A stretch of 64,000 nucleotides of DNA from Macrotrachela quadricornifera (taxonomy: Eukaryota > Rotifera > Eurotatoria > Philodinida > Philodinidae): the NCBI GenBank assembly GCA_022393335.1, contig JAJEKB010021351.1, positions 62,001-126,000 of the forward strand, in the 5' to 3' direction. Shown here in pieces: positions 11,006 through 22,248 of the stretch (within the stretch, counting starts at the first letter, position 1; every line of letters begins with the position of its first letter). Under the pieces are notes generated by a model, which had not been told where the DNA came from, searched no databases, and saw only the letters and a list, made by a program, of their open reading frames with translations. The translations under genes were made by a program, and so were the position numbers.

Positions 11006-12385
11006 TTATTTGATAATTTCAACATTATACGAGAAAAATTTTTCTTCATTAGCTGCTAATGTTGTTTTATATTTTATTTTTCTCCCATCTTGTGTAATTT
11101 CATCATCCAATATTATTACTTTTATCGATTGACCATCAATTCTTTGTCTAAATTCAATTTTAACTGAACGATTATTTTTAAAATTTTTTAATGAAATATT
11201 AACATTATAAATTGATTGTATTCGTTGTTCAGTTTTATTATTTGATTGAATAGTTTCATTATAAGTATGAGATGAAACTAAAGTAACATTTTCTTTATAA
11301 ACAATATCAGAATCTTCACCAATTAAAAATTCATATTTATCATTTGCAGCTAAATTTGGTAAAAATGTTTCACCAACAAGATGCTCATATTCACGTATCA
11401 TACAATTTCCACTAGAAAGAAAATGATCAGATGATAAACGATATGCGCGTTGAGCCTTGCCAATTAATATTCCAATACCAGAAAAATAACTTTTATAAAT
11501 AAGTCCAAATTGCTCTACAATCACTTTTGGACGAAACATTGGTAAAAGATAATGTGTTTTTGCATCAATAGAAAATTGTTCATCAATACTATATACATAT
11601 AGACCAGCAACTTCTTGATCTCGCCCAATTGATGACATATATCCTGATGCAACATTATGATTTATATAAGATTCATCTTTTGTCGAACGATGTTTTTCAT
11701 ACATATGTAAATTAATATCACCACCAATAAGTTCCGCATATTCAATATCAATTTTTGTTTTTCCATCATTTTGAATATCAGCCATTACAATAAATATTGG
11801 ATTTATAGATGATTCAAATAAATGTAATTGATAATGTATTTTCCATTTAAGATTTGAACGAAGATAACTTAAATAAACTGGATCTTTTCCTTCATATGTA
11901 AAGTTGACATGATATTGTAATGGAATTGGTTCATCAATATAAACTATTTGATTAGATGGAACAGTAAAATAAATAGCTTCATCACTTATATCATTATCAA
12001 TAAGTTTAACAAGATTTATATTTTCATCAATCATTTTTGCTTTAACATATTTCACTTTTGTATTTAATGATGATAATGAACGAACATAAACAAAATGATT
12101 ATTAAGTGAGTTTTTCTTTTTAGTAATTGTTTGTCGTATAATAGTGACATTTGAACCAACAAGAGTAAGTGAATCAGAACGAATATTATCCCAATCTTCA
12201 CCAGAAAATATAACTGGTAATTTACCAAGTGGTTGAATAATTTCAGCAAGATTAGAATAAATTTTCACATTAACTAATCCATAGCAATTATTAGTTATTA
12301 TGATTGAATCATTTTTTGAACCTATTATAACATTAATATAAAGTATTAATATAAATAATGGATCTAAAAATAGAATAAATTTCAT
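11006..12385 (-). CDS. Secreted DUF4139-like protein, single exon
   Basis: An uninterrupted 459-residue frame starts at the ATG at 12385. Residues 1-22 form a hydrophobic signal peptide (FILFLDPLFILILYINVIIG). The middle contains VYLSYLRSNLKWKIHYQLHL and the C-terminal third (NVNISLKNFKNNRSVKIEF, KTTLAANEEKFFSYNVEI) has the beta-sandwich pattern of DUF4139 proteins, in which a conserved W-x-x-x-Y segment precedes the barrel. Several N-glycosylation sequons (NVT, NFT, NET, NIS) fit a secreted or luminal protein. The known role of the family is poorly defined, so no function is assigned. There is no intron, unlike its neighbours. It is divergent from the amidase gene, with 0.7 kb between their starts. 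Family assignment is from motif memory and is moderate; the ORF itself is very secure. Confidence 0.75.
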   Translation of the reverse strand: MKFILFLDPLFILILYINVIIGSKNDSIIITNNCYGLVNVKIYSNLAEIIQPLGKLPVIFSGEDWDNIRSDSLTLVGSNVTIIRQTITKKKNSLNNHFVYVRSLSSLNTKVKYVKAKMIDENINLVKLIDNDISDEAIYFTVPSNQIVYIDEPIPLQYHVNFTYEGKDPVYLSYLRSNLKWKIHYQLHLFESSINPIFIVMADIQNDGKTKIDIEYAELIGGDINLHMYEKHRSTKDESYINHNVASGYMSSIGRDQEVAGLYVYSIDEQFSIDAKTHYLLPMFRPKVIVEQFGLIYKSYFSGIGILIGKAQRAYRLSSDHFLSSGNCMIREYEHLVGETFLPNLAANDKYEFLIGEDSDIVYKENVTLVSSHTYNETIQSNNKTEQRIQSIYNVNISLKNFKNNRSVKIEFRQRIDGQSIKVIILDDEITQDGRKIKYKTTLAANEEKFFSYNVEIIK

Positions 12386-13107
12386 CTCTATTTAGAGAAA
12401 AATTGTTTGTTATAAACGTTTGCACGAATTTGTTTACTTAAATAGCGAAATATTCAAAACAAAGAAAAAAAAGAAATGAGAGAAATGTAAATTGTTTGTC
12501 TTTTTCTCCACATAGTCGAGTAGGAAAACAATAAATGACCGAAGACTATAATTGGTTATTTATAATTCATGATGGACGTTCATTAATAGGGGTCAACAAG
12601 TACAGTTCAGTTCAGTTCAGTTCAGTTAAGAGGAACTGTTCGAACAGTTTCTATCAATTGAACTGAACTTGTCGACTTTTATTTATTAATCATTCTTTTC
12701 ATAAGTCATTAATTTTTATAGTAGAATAGCTGCATAATATAAAAGTAAATTTTTAATCAATATTTCATGAAATGCATTTTTGTTGTTTTTGTTTTTGGTA
12801 TAAAAGTACAGTTTTCATTTTGAATCTGTGTGAATTAAGTTTTAATTTTGAAATTCTATTTAAAAAAATATTATTTAAATATTTTAAAAATTCAAACGAA
12901 TACGAAAAGAGTACAGAGCGTTTTGAAAATGTATCAATAATATTTATATTTTATAAATATATTAAAATTTTGATACAGATATTATTAAAAACAAAATTGA
13001 TTATTAGTGAAAAACTTATTTGACATAGATGAAAACAAACTTTGATAACATATGAAGATAAAAAATGACTTTTTCATAAATAACCTTCAAAATAAAAAGT
13101 AACATTC
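12386..13107. promoter_or_regulatory. Divergent intergenic region with CAGTT pentamer repeat
   Basis: This 0.7-kb spacer separates the divergent starts of the DUF4139-like gene and the amidase gene, so it must hold both promoters. At 12603-12626 there is a short tandem array of CAGTT units. It is followed by AAGAGGAACTG, CGAACAGTTTC and TTGAACTGAACTTG, which can pair with the array as a hairpin. AT-rich ORFs in the right half look spurious. No specific promoter element was identified. Confidence 0.4.
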
Positions 13108-15134
13108 ATGAATTCTTTTACAAAAGATCATTCAAATCACACATTCACACTAATCGAGATCATGAATGTTAATACCGACATAGTAGACAAGAAAAAAACA
13201 TGGTGGCAAATGCATCATCTCAAAATACTCATTGCAGGAATATTGTTTTTCATTGCTATTTTATTTTTCATATGGTTCATCAATAAAACCAGTACTGCGT
13301 CAAGTAAGAATACTACTAAAGCAATGAAAAAGAAAATGTTTTGAAAAAATTCAAGTTCCTTTAAGTTTATCAACTTTGGTGCCAAGTATTCGCTGTCCTG
13401 TTTCATGTTCAATTTACTCACATATTCCTCCTGTTGATGTAGATCTTCTAACAGCGAGTATTTCTGATCTTGCTCGAAATTTATCTAGTTGTCGTTATTC
13501 ATCGACAGATCTTGTTCGATGGTATTTGACACGTATTGATGCTGTTAATCGACGCGGTTCTCATCCACTTTATGCTGTTATAGAAACAAATCCTGATGCT
13601 TTGACAATCGCTGATACACTTGATCGAGAACGACAGACTACAGGACGACCAAGATCTATTCTTCATGGAATTCCAATTTTGATCAAAGATAATGTGGCAA
13701 CTAATGATAAGATGGAAACAACTGCAGGTAGTTTAGCTTTAGTTGGAGCTCGATTAGGTCGAAATGCTCATGTTGTTGATCGATTAAGACAAGCAGGTGC
13801 CATTATTCTCGGCAAAACATCACTTTCAGAATGGTCAAATTTCAAAGCAGTGAATAAATCAAGAGAAGGATGGTCACCACGAGGTGGACCATCAAGGTTA
13901 AATTTTTACAAAATCTATTCATATTTCTTTTTACATAATTTTATAGTTCGGCTTATGTTGCCAATGGGAATCCATCAGGAAGTAGTAGTGGTTCAGCTAT
14001 TGCTGTTAGTGCTGGTTTATGTGCAGGTGCACTTGGAACTGAAACGGCTGGTAGTATTGTATCACCATCTAGTTCAGCAAGTATCGTTGGTCTCAAACCA
14101 ACAGTAGGTTTAACATCTCGTTCAGGTATTATTCCAATCTCACGCCATCATGATTCAATTGGACCTATGGGTCGAACAGTTCAAGATGTTGCTTTAATGC
14201 TCGGTAAAATATTAAAAGTTGATTTCAAGAAAAAAGATTTCTTTTTAGTTTTTAGAGATTATTCAAGGTGTGGATGATCGTGACAATGCCACACAACAAA
14301 TCGGTACTATTCGTCATGAAAATTATTCACAATTTTTGCTTGGTACTAAAGGATTACAAGGTCTTCGATTAGGTATTGTACGTCAAGGTAAATGAAATAT
14401 TTCATAAATATAATTTGAGAGAATGTTTGGAAAACAATGTAGGTATTAACATGACAAAGGAATTAACTGATGCAATGGACAAAGCAATTCAATTAATGCA
14501 TTTATATGATGCAATAATTGTTGATCCAATTAATATTACCGGCATCGATAATCGTCAAATGTTTGATGACTTGTGGTCTCTTTTTCTTATGACTTTTCCA
14601 GAAGATATTGCTAATTATTTAGTTGAATTGAGTAATACAACAATACGATCTTTAACTGATCTAATTGAATTCAATTTAAATCATTCGGATGAACAATTTC
14701 ATCCTCAATTTTCTCCTAATCAATATATATTTCAATTGAGCAATATTTTAGCTAATGTATCATATTTAAATCAATCAAATCTTTTAAATAAGACTCGACA
14801 ATGGAGTCAAAAATTATGTATTGATGCTACGTAAATCATCTATTTTAATTTTAATCAGTTGTTTATCATTTTTATTTGTAGTTTGACTAAATACAGTTTG
14901 GATGCATTCATCGCACCACATGTTTTCAGTCCATTGACTATACTAGCATCAGCAGCTGGTTATCCACTGATCACTGTACTACTAGGTTATCATCAATCAG
15001 ATGGTGAACCTTATGGCTTGCTGATTGCAGGTACAGCGTGGTCAGAAGCAATGCTATTACGTATTGCACATGGCTTCGAACAAGCATCGCATATTCGAGA
15101 TCAACGACGACCGTTATATGCTGAAAGAGACTGA
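13108..15134 (+). CDS. Amidase-signature hydrolase with N-terminal membrane anchor (6 exons)
   Basis: Exons 13108-13303, 13356-13896, 13947-14203, 14256-14387, 14443-14830 and 14882-15134 are joined by five GT-AG introns of 50-55 bp. The joined length is 1767 nt, exactly in frame (588 aa). ATG at 13162 is an alternative start. A transmembrane segment ([19 protein letters not shown] region) lies near residues 35-60. The amidase fold follows. The catalytic Lys is in [10 protein letters not shown], the cis-Ser in PSGSSSGSA, and the nucleophile Ser in [13 protein letters not shown], after which comes [14 protein letters not shown]. The family cleaves amide bonds; the closest feel is to plant/fungal/bacterial GatA-like amidases rather than animal FAAH, so horizontal origin is possible. 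It is intact and likely a type II membrane enzyme. The substrate is unknown. Confidence 0.92.
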
Positions 15135-15559
15135 TTCTTTTACGAAATACTTTTGATTAGAAACTCTTCTTGTCTCTTTTTATTTCTAATAGAAATAATA
15201 GGAATAATGAAAATTGAAAGAACAAAAAAAATGCATATATACAAATCTACTTAAACAATACATGTTTTTTTTTTATTTGAGAAAATAAACTGATACTGAA
15301 TTAGATATGTGATATTATTATATCAACTAACTAAGATGATATATTCATCATCCATTGGTCATTGGTACGAGTTGTCGCATATACGATTCGAGCCATAGAT
15401 AGTAATGAACAAGAACAGAAAGGGAACAACATGACTACAACAAAACAGAATGTCATTTTTTTTTAAAATGAATTCGTTTTTTAAAATAAATTTGCAGCAT
15501 AAACAATGAAAAATTCGAATCATTTTGTAAACGCATAATTATTTAATATTTCATATCGT

Positions 15560-16490
15560 AGATCTTGCTGCAAATTTAGTTGAAATATGTAAAGAACGTT
15601 ATAATCTGAGGAAGAGAAATTGTGGTTAATGATGTAGATTTTTATGCATTGGATTGTACTAAAGTATGTGTATGATTTTAATTAATCTGATAGATTTAAT
15701 CATATGTTCCATATTAAGAACTTATTCGAGACAAAGTCGAAAAAACTGAACCATGTTTTGACCTTGTCAGTAGTCACTTTGTACTCCATTATTCATTCGA
15801 TAAATATGAATCAGAAAATTGAATTTTACGCAATGTTGTTGAATTATTATGTATTGGTGATTATTTTATTGGTGCAACTCTGTTGATACATATCAATTAG
15901 TGTATGTTTCTTTTCTTTTAAAAATATCAACAAATGATGCAAAAAATCTCATTTTAGCAAGCGATATCATGATTCACCTGATCAATCTATATTTAATGAA
16001 GTATTTGAGATCAAATTTGATCCTTCTATCCATTTAAGTACAACAAGCGATAAACCAATTCCATTATTTGGTGTTAAATACCATTTTACTGGAGCTGATG
16101 TTGTTGATTGTCCTGAATATCTTGTTTATTTTCCTTTATTTAAAGAGCAAGTTCAAAATTTTCAATATTGTCTACTATCTAATTTGAATAGATTGGCAAA
16201 AAAACATGGTTTAGAGATGGTTGATCGACAAAGATTTAAAGACTATTTTGTTCAAAATAAAAATACTAAAGAAAGTCATTGCCTGTTTTCAATAATCAAA
16301 GCTTTAGAAGTAACTAGAATTTATTGATTAGAATTTATTTTAACAAAAAATAATTTAACGATATGAACCACCAACAGATGATTTAAATCATTCAAAAAGA
16401 CCACTCATTGATCACAATCAATATACACAGACCAAACAATATTTTGATGAAAAGCAGCAGGGACAGACAGATTCTTCTTCATATTATGTA
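15560..16490 (+). pseudogene. Decayed mRNA cap guanine-N7 methyltransferase (RNMT-like)
   Basis: Three blocks match the RNMT family. ANLVEICKERYNLRKRN and NDVDFYALDCTK (about 15565-15665) lie in different frames. CFDLVSSHFVLHYSFDKYES, LRNVVELL and GDYFIGAT (about 15720-15885) correspond to the FDxVSxQFxxHYxF motif and contain a stop. The long block 15960-16315 has FGVKYHFTGADVVDCPEYLV, then YFPLF and LAKKHGLEMVDRQRFKDYF. A tail with YEPPTDDLNHSKR follows near 16365. The SAM-binding motif I exon is not found upstream, and stops and a frameshift break the rest. This is a 5'-truncated, decayed copy; a functional gene is presumably elsewhere. Confidence 0.75.
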
Positions 16491-17929
16491 AGTCTCCGAT
16501 ATGGGCAAAACCATTCCGTTAGTGATGTGACTCGTAAAATTGCATGATGTATATCTTTGTCTAGTGAAGTTTTCTAAAGTTAGTTTTTACGTGTGATGCA
16601 TATGTTAAGTTACTCTAGATATCCTGTAAAGATCAGCCAGAAATGCTTTTGTTCTGAGGAGGTGTAACTGAAAAAGTAGCATTAGCGACGTGACCTAAAA
16701 AAGGACATCGATTGTCACTTTTCCCATTTGCTTAGAAAAACTCCGAATCGAAACAATGTTTTGTCAAAACTAATTGGTGCATCCTGTAGACTATTCCTAG
16801 AACTACAAAACCTGTAATCAATGTTTTCTCAAGCATGTTTATCTGTATATTTATTTTTGAAAAGAACTTGTAGAGGGAAAATCTTCCGTATATATATATA
16901 CATGTTCTTATAATCACTACCCATTATAGGAAATTCATGAAGAGTGAGATTAACAACTTCTTTCAAATAGTGAGTCATTTTGAAGATTGATCGTACAGAT
17001 GGATACATGTGATTGCTCTATCTATGTCACAGATAACATCTGTCTTATACTTAATACAAGTGGGTCATTCATGAACTTGTTTGGCTGTGAATATGAATTT
17101 ACTTCACTTTTTGTATATTGATACAAAAATAAATATATATACATTCGTAAAACGGCAACGAACATGAGTTGCGTCTGTTGTCAAGGTTCTTTTATTATCT
17201 ATAAAAGTAAATTCAATCTGAAAGAAAAGATATTTGAATAAGAAAAAACAACTTTAAGAAAGTATACTTTCTTAAAACAAATTTTAAAAATAGTATTCTC
17301 GAATTTAATTAAACAAAAAATGATCAACTGCATTAGTACTAACCTTTTATTAATCTTGATAAGTCAATCGCTGTCTAAGATTAAATTATAGGTATTAAAA
17401 CAGTTATATTCATCTATTATGAAACTATTTCAAACAAATTATCCAGTTTATAGGTCTTATTTTCGAATGTCTGATATCAAAAAATCAATTAAATTATGAA
17501 AGAAATCCATTTTTCTAACTTGCAAAATATGTTTAAACATCATTCAAACTATTTTCTGTTGGAATTTTCTACTAAATGCTCATAACTTTTCAATATGAAT
17601 TGTTGTCAGTACGAAAGATATTCCTTGGTATTAAACGCCCTCTTTTATGACAGAGGCTAAACATTATTTAAATCATTCTTAAATTTATTATTTTAAACTT
17701 TTTGACGACATTCTTGTTTTCATACTCTTAGGAAACTGATTTAAAAATTCTTTTTTATTCAAAATAAAAAAAAACTTGAAGATGTTCAAGATAAAAATTA
17801 TTTCACATGAAAATTTCAACGTTTGAATACAAAATAAAGTTAAGAATTTTCCAAAAATTTATAAACAATGTTTATATCAATTGGTTCCAAGAAAGGTGTT
17901 CCTAAAAAAATATAAAAATATTTTATAGA
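16491..17929. other. Intergenic sequence without recognised features
   Basis: About 1.4 kb, AT-rich. It contains a short AT run near 16890 and no ORF with coding character or splice pattern that I can support on either strand. Confidence 0.45.
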
Positions 17930-20900
17930 AAATTTAATAAATAAAAACAAAACCTTGAATAGCTGTTTCATCTTCACCATCAATAATTAGTCTAATCCAA
18001 GTTGATTTTCTTGATGTTCCAAGTCCAGTAGCTATTGGAGGATAAATATAATGAACAACATCAAAAACAATTTCTTTTGTTAATGGTTCATTTCTTTTAT
18101 GTGGAGTATCTAAATTAACAAATTTATTCAAGTTTTTTTTGTTCAAAATAAAATTACATTGAAGAACTGTTTCTAAAGCTTCTTGAATTTAATATAGTGT
18201 TGCTGATAAATTACAACATTCAAAAAATCTTTCTAATTCATTTTCATCTAATTTATTATTAAATGAAAATATTTTATAAATCGTTGTTAATTCTATTTAG
18301 AAAAAACAATATTTTAAAAAACAAATGAGAAATAATAAGTAAAATAAACTTTTTTCTTGAACGAGAAAATCTCTTGCTTGATCAAGATTAAATATAAATT
18401 GTTTATATTCAGATTGACGCATTTTTTGAATACGTGAAATAACTCCACGATAACGAGAAGAAAATTCAGGCCATGTTATACCAGAAGCAGTAACCTTTTA
18501 TTTATTTGTATATAAATTATTCTTCAAAAAAATTCCTTACTTCTGTTTTAAAATAATTCCATCTATGTCTAACAATAAAATCTCTCCACCATCTTTGAAT
18601 ACATGTTGCAGCTCGATTAAGTGTTGCTTTAGAAAATTGTTCATGAACTTTATTAAAATTTCTAAAATAAAAAAATATATAATTTTTTAAAAATAATTAA
18701 TATTTACGCAAATATTGTAAGAGATGCTCCAGTATCATTAATCATTTTTTGATATTGTTTATTTTCATCTTGAATTCTAAATATTGAAAGATAAACGAAC
18801 TAAATATATAATGATAGATAAATAAAACTTTGTTTGTTCAATTAATTTTTGTTCAACATAAATTGCTCGTTTAGCTGAAAGAATTCTTCTATGATCACGT
18901 TCTTGTTCCTGTCTTTGACTTGTAGATGGACGACAATTTTCAATTTGTTTTCGTCTTTGTGAATGTTCTCTATATGCTCTAAATTTTCAAATAAAAAAAT
19001 TTAATTTAAGTAAAATAATATTTGCGATTAAAAAAGAAAACCGTTGAATTTTAATTGCAGCTTTTTGTTGTTCTTCACGTTTTTTTCTTTCATCAGCCGA
19101 TAATTTTCTTTGAATATTTTGAACAATAAATCCTTTAAATGCTCGATTTATATCAACATCGTTTTTTGCTTGACGATAAATCGATGTTGAATAATTATAT
19201 TCATCCGAAAAATTATTTTATTTTTTATTATATAAAGAATTATTTTTACAGGATCTTGTATAAGAAATACACTTGGAATTGGTCTTCCATGTTGTTTAAA
19301 TTTTCGATGAGTAGATGAAACAGAATTTGCATTTGTTACAATAGAAGTTGGAAAGATAATACGTCTTTGATAAGGTCTTTCTCGTCGACGCATTTGATCA
19401 ACTTCTTTAAAAAACAAAAAAGTTTGTTTAAAAAAATTTTCTTAGTTAATCTTGTTGTGTTCGAAGATTAAGAATACTTAGATTATATTCCATTCGTTCT
19501 TCTTCTTTCAAACTAAATTAAATAATAACAATACAATAGAGAAACCTAATTAGACTTTATATTATAAAAATTTATATTCGTAAACTAAATCGTATTTTTA
19601 TTCTAGATATTTCTATTCGATATACTTCAGAGCATAAACGAAAGTTTTAATAAAATTTCGTTTGAAGTTGTAATTGTGGATTACTAAATATGTTGTAGAT
19701 GAAAAATCTAAATCGAAAATGAGCGACTTTGGATAGATGAAGGATTTACACGAGTTTGGGCACATGATTAAAACGTATCGCATGATTTTTTGCTGTCAAT
19801 AATATTTAACATGAATTCCTATGAACTTGAAAATGAGCACTTATATGAAATGACTATAATGAAAATGAACAGTCATAATTCGAGAAGAATGTTTAGAAAT
19901 GAAATAAATGATAAGCTCAAATAGATCGTGCAAATAGTAGGACCCCCTAATTGTATAAGTATTACTGGTGTAAATCACAAAATATGGACTGAATTGGATT
20001 ATTAAAATGTAGATGCATAAATTAGTTGAAAATTTGGAGTTTACGCGTCGATCTCACTATTTTAAATCGTATATCTAAATCTTACTGATCGTCCAGGTGA
20101 TATATCATCGAGTTGACTTGGTTGTGCTTTTGATGATGTTCTAGTTGAATTAGTATGTTTAACAAGTGAACGATGTTCCGATGGTGAATAAAATGTAATA
20201 GCTAAACGATTTGGATTTTCATATGATTTAATTTGAACACTTTCTTTAATAACATTTTCATCTTCTGGTTTTTCAAATGTTGTTTGTCTTTGAAGGTGCA
20301 TTCGTTTTGATTGTGTTAATTGAAGTGTCTGAGTTATATCAATCAAATCGTGAGAAGAACGAGTTGTATGTGTTCAAATACAGGTTGACCATTTTTTCTA
20401 AATAAAAATTAAAACAAATAAAAATATTTGTTAAATTCTACCTTGGATAATCTCGTTGAATTTGATCAATTGAACGTTTTCCTGATTGTTGAGCTTGCCG
20501 TGGTCTTGCTAACATTTGAACAGGAATAAATGGTACACCAATTTTTGCACTTATCATTGGATCATAATTTTCTAAAAGTTGTAATTGTGTAAATTGTTCA
20601 TTTGGTTGATTATTTATTGTTGTTGTTTGATTTTGATTTGTTTGTGATATTGTTCGATAAATTTGTTTAGATAAAGTTGGAATTAATTTCTAAGGTTTTT
20701 TATTTGAATTTTAATCTGGTGAAAGATTTTCTTGATTTTGTGAATCATGTGTATACATTGTAAATGGTGTTGTACTTGATGATATTATTTGATCAGGTGT
20801 TGGACGTGGTATTATTTCACCTGTTTTTGAACGTTCATCAATACTTTCACTTGGAATATTTATACAAGTGGATCGACTAAATATTTTTTTTTAATTAAAT

Positions 20901-21180
20901 AAAAAGAAATTTTTGTTTTATTTACTAATAGTTTCTGCGCTTTGAACACTTTGAGCTCGTGTCATTTCATTTGTTGTGGAATTCTAAGAATGTTTTCTTT
21001 AAAGAATTAAATGGAAAAAAAATTTTACGTAATTGATATATTAAGAGAAAAATAAAAATAAAAATTCACTTACATGATTGATTTTTTTCTTTTATTTCAA
21101 TTTGAGTTATTACTTTATTTAAATCAATTAGTTGTTTATTATTACTTATTTGAAATTTTAATATTAATACGTAAAAATAG
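17930..21180 (-). pseudogene. Decayed multi-exon IQ-motif gene
   Basis: At least ten exon-like blocks with short introns read in order on the minus strand. They include KQLIDLNKVITQIEIKEKNQ (about 21170-21076), MTRAQSVQSAETI, a Ser/Thr/Pro-rich block, FTQLQLLENYDPMISAKIG and KRSIDQIQRDYPR. A charged block MRRRERPYQRR follows, then an IQ motif AAIKIQRAYREHSQRRKQ, a second possible IQ helix CIQRWWRDFIVRHRW, and a C-terminal block with EIVFDVVHYIYPP. Damage is widespread: stops at LSPD*, KP* (near 20700) and SATLY* (near 18195), a frameshift in VFEH/HTTRSS near 20370, a donor read as ATTAAC at 19448, and no acceptor after IQDP near 19210. IQ motifs bind calmodulin. The orthologue was not recognised. 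Confidence 0.65.
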
Positions 21181-21522
21181 ACATGTACTTTGAGACATGA
21201 CTTTAAACACTATAATCAATATTTGATCGTTTATGAAAAGCAAAAAAAAATATTATCTGATATTTATCCTATCTTAAAACGTAACTTTTTTTCTTATCGT
21301 TATTACTCATATTTTCCACTCGAAAATTTGATCTTTTTGTTTCATTCATTTGTAATCAAGTATATAAATCAATGAATCATAAAACAAAAAAAATTATAGA
21401 TGAATGATAAACGTGAACCATAACATAAATCAACAATGATGAAAGTAAGATAACATAATTCAAGTGAGAAAAATGAACTAATCTATGATAATGAGGAATG
21501 ACAAGTTCATCAGGTATCATTG

Positions 21523-21722
21523 ACTATAAATCACGATCAGCTTTCATCAATCTCAACAGCTCACTTGTCATATTGTCTCGTTCTTCTTCAAGCCGATTAC
21601 ATTCAGCCTTGACATGAAGTGGCATGTTTGCTTTTAAACCACCAGGTGATTGTAAAATGAGCCGTTGGAGTTGAAAGGTTGCACGCATAATTTCAAACGC
21701 CAAACGATTCTTCTGAAACGAA
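21523..21722 (-). CDS. Isolated terminal exon, coiled-coil-like
   Basis: After an acceptor TTTCGTTTCAG at 21733-21723 an open frame reads KNRLAFEIMRATFQLQRLI, then PGGLKANMPLHVKAECNRLE and a charged helix ending LLRLMKADRDL with a TAG stop. Its composition is clearly coding-like. No matching upstream exon was found in the 500 bp to the right, which turns into microsatellite and a transposon. It may be the last exon of a gene whose remainder has been displaced, or part of the IQ-motif locus. Product not recognised. Confidence 0.4.
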
Positions 21723-21996
21723 AAAAACAACTTTTATTTTCAGAAGTTGGATTATTATGATCAAATTAGTTATAGCTTGTTAGTGCACGATTGTATCTAC
21801 CTTGTCAATAATTATATATATATGGAAGAGTCATAGTGCACGCTTTCATTGTCTATATTAGGCCATCAAAAAAATATTAACGTGACCGGCTTGTTTAGAC
21901 GAACAACACAGCCTTTTCTTGACTCTCTCAGCCATTGTTTTTTATTCAGAGGTGAAGAATTTTTTTTCTCTCAGACAAATAGTCGGCCGTTAATGA

Positions 21997-22000
<4 letters not shown>

Positions 22001-22036
<36 letters not shown>
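22001..22036. repeat. (TA)n microsatellite
   Basis: An uninterrupted run of alternating A and T of about 36 bp ends in ACATATAG. A shorter one lies at 32668-32687. Confidence 0.95.
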
Positions 22037-22041
<5 letters not shown>

Positions 22042-22248
22042 GATGTTTTTTTTGTTTTGTGTGACCAGACATATGAAAGTTCCTGAGGAAAAAAGAAGTC
22101 TATTATAATAAAGATGTGAAGTCTAACTTTCTTCGCTTATCTCCATCATATATCTGTACAAAAAACCATAATTATTCACTTACTATGTTTAATTTTTGTA
22201 TAGGTAAAAGACCATTGTATTTTCCCATGTCTTCATAACCATTAAAGT

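Noticed and set aside
12772..13023. 83-codon ORF upstream of the amidase
   Set aside because: Phe/Lys/Ile-rich translation of AT-rich promoter sequence; no conserved feature.
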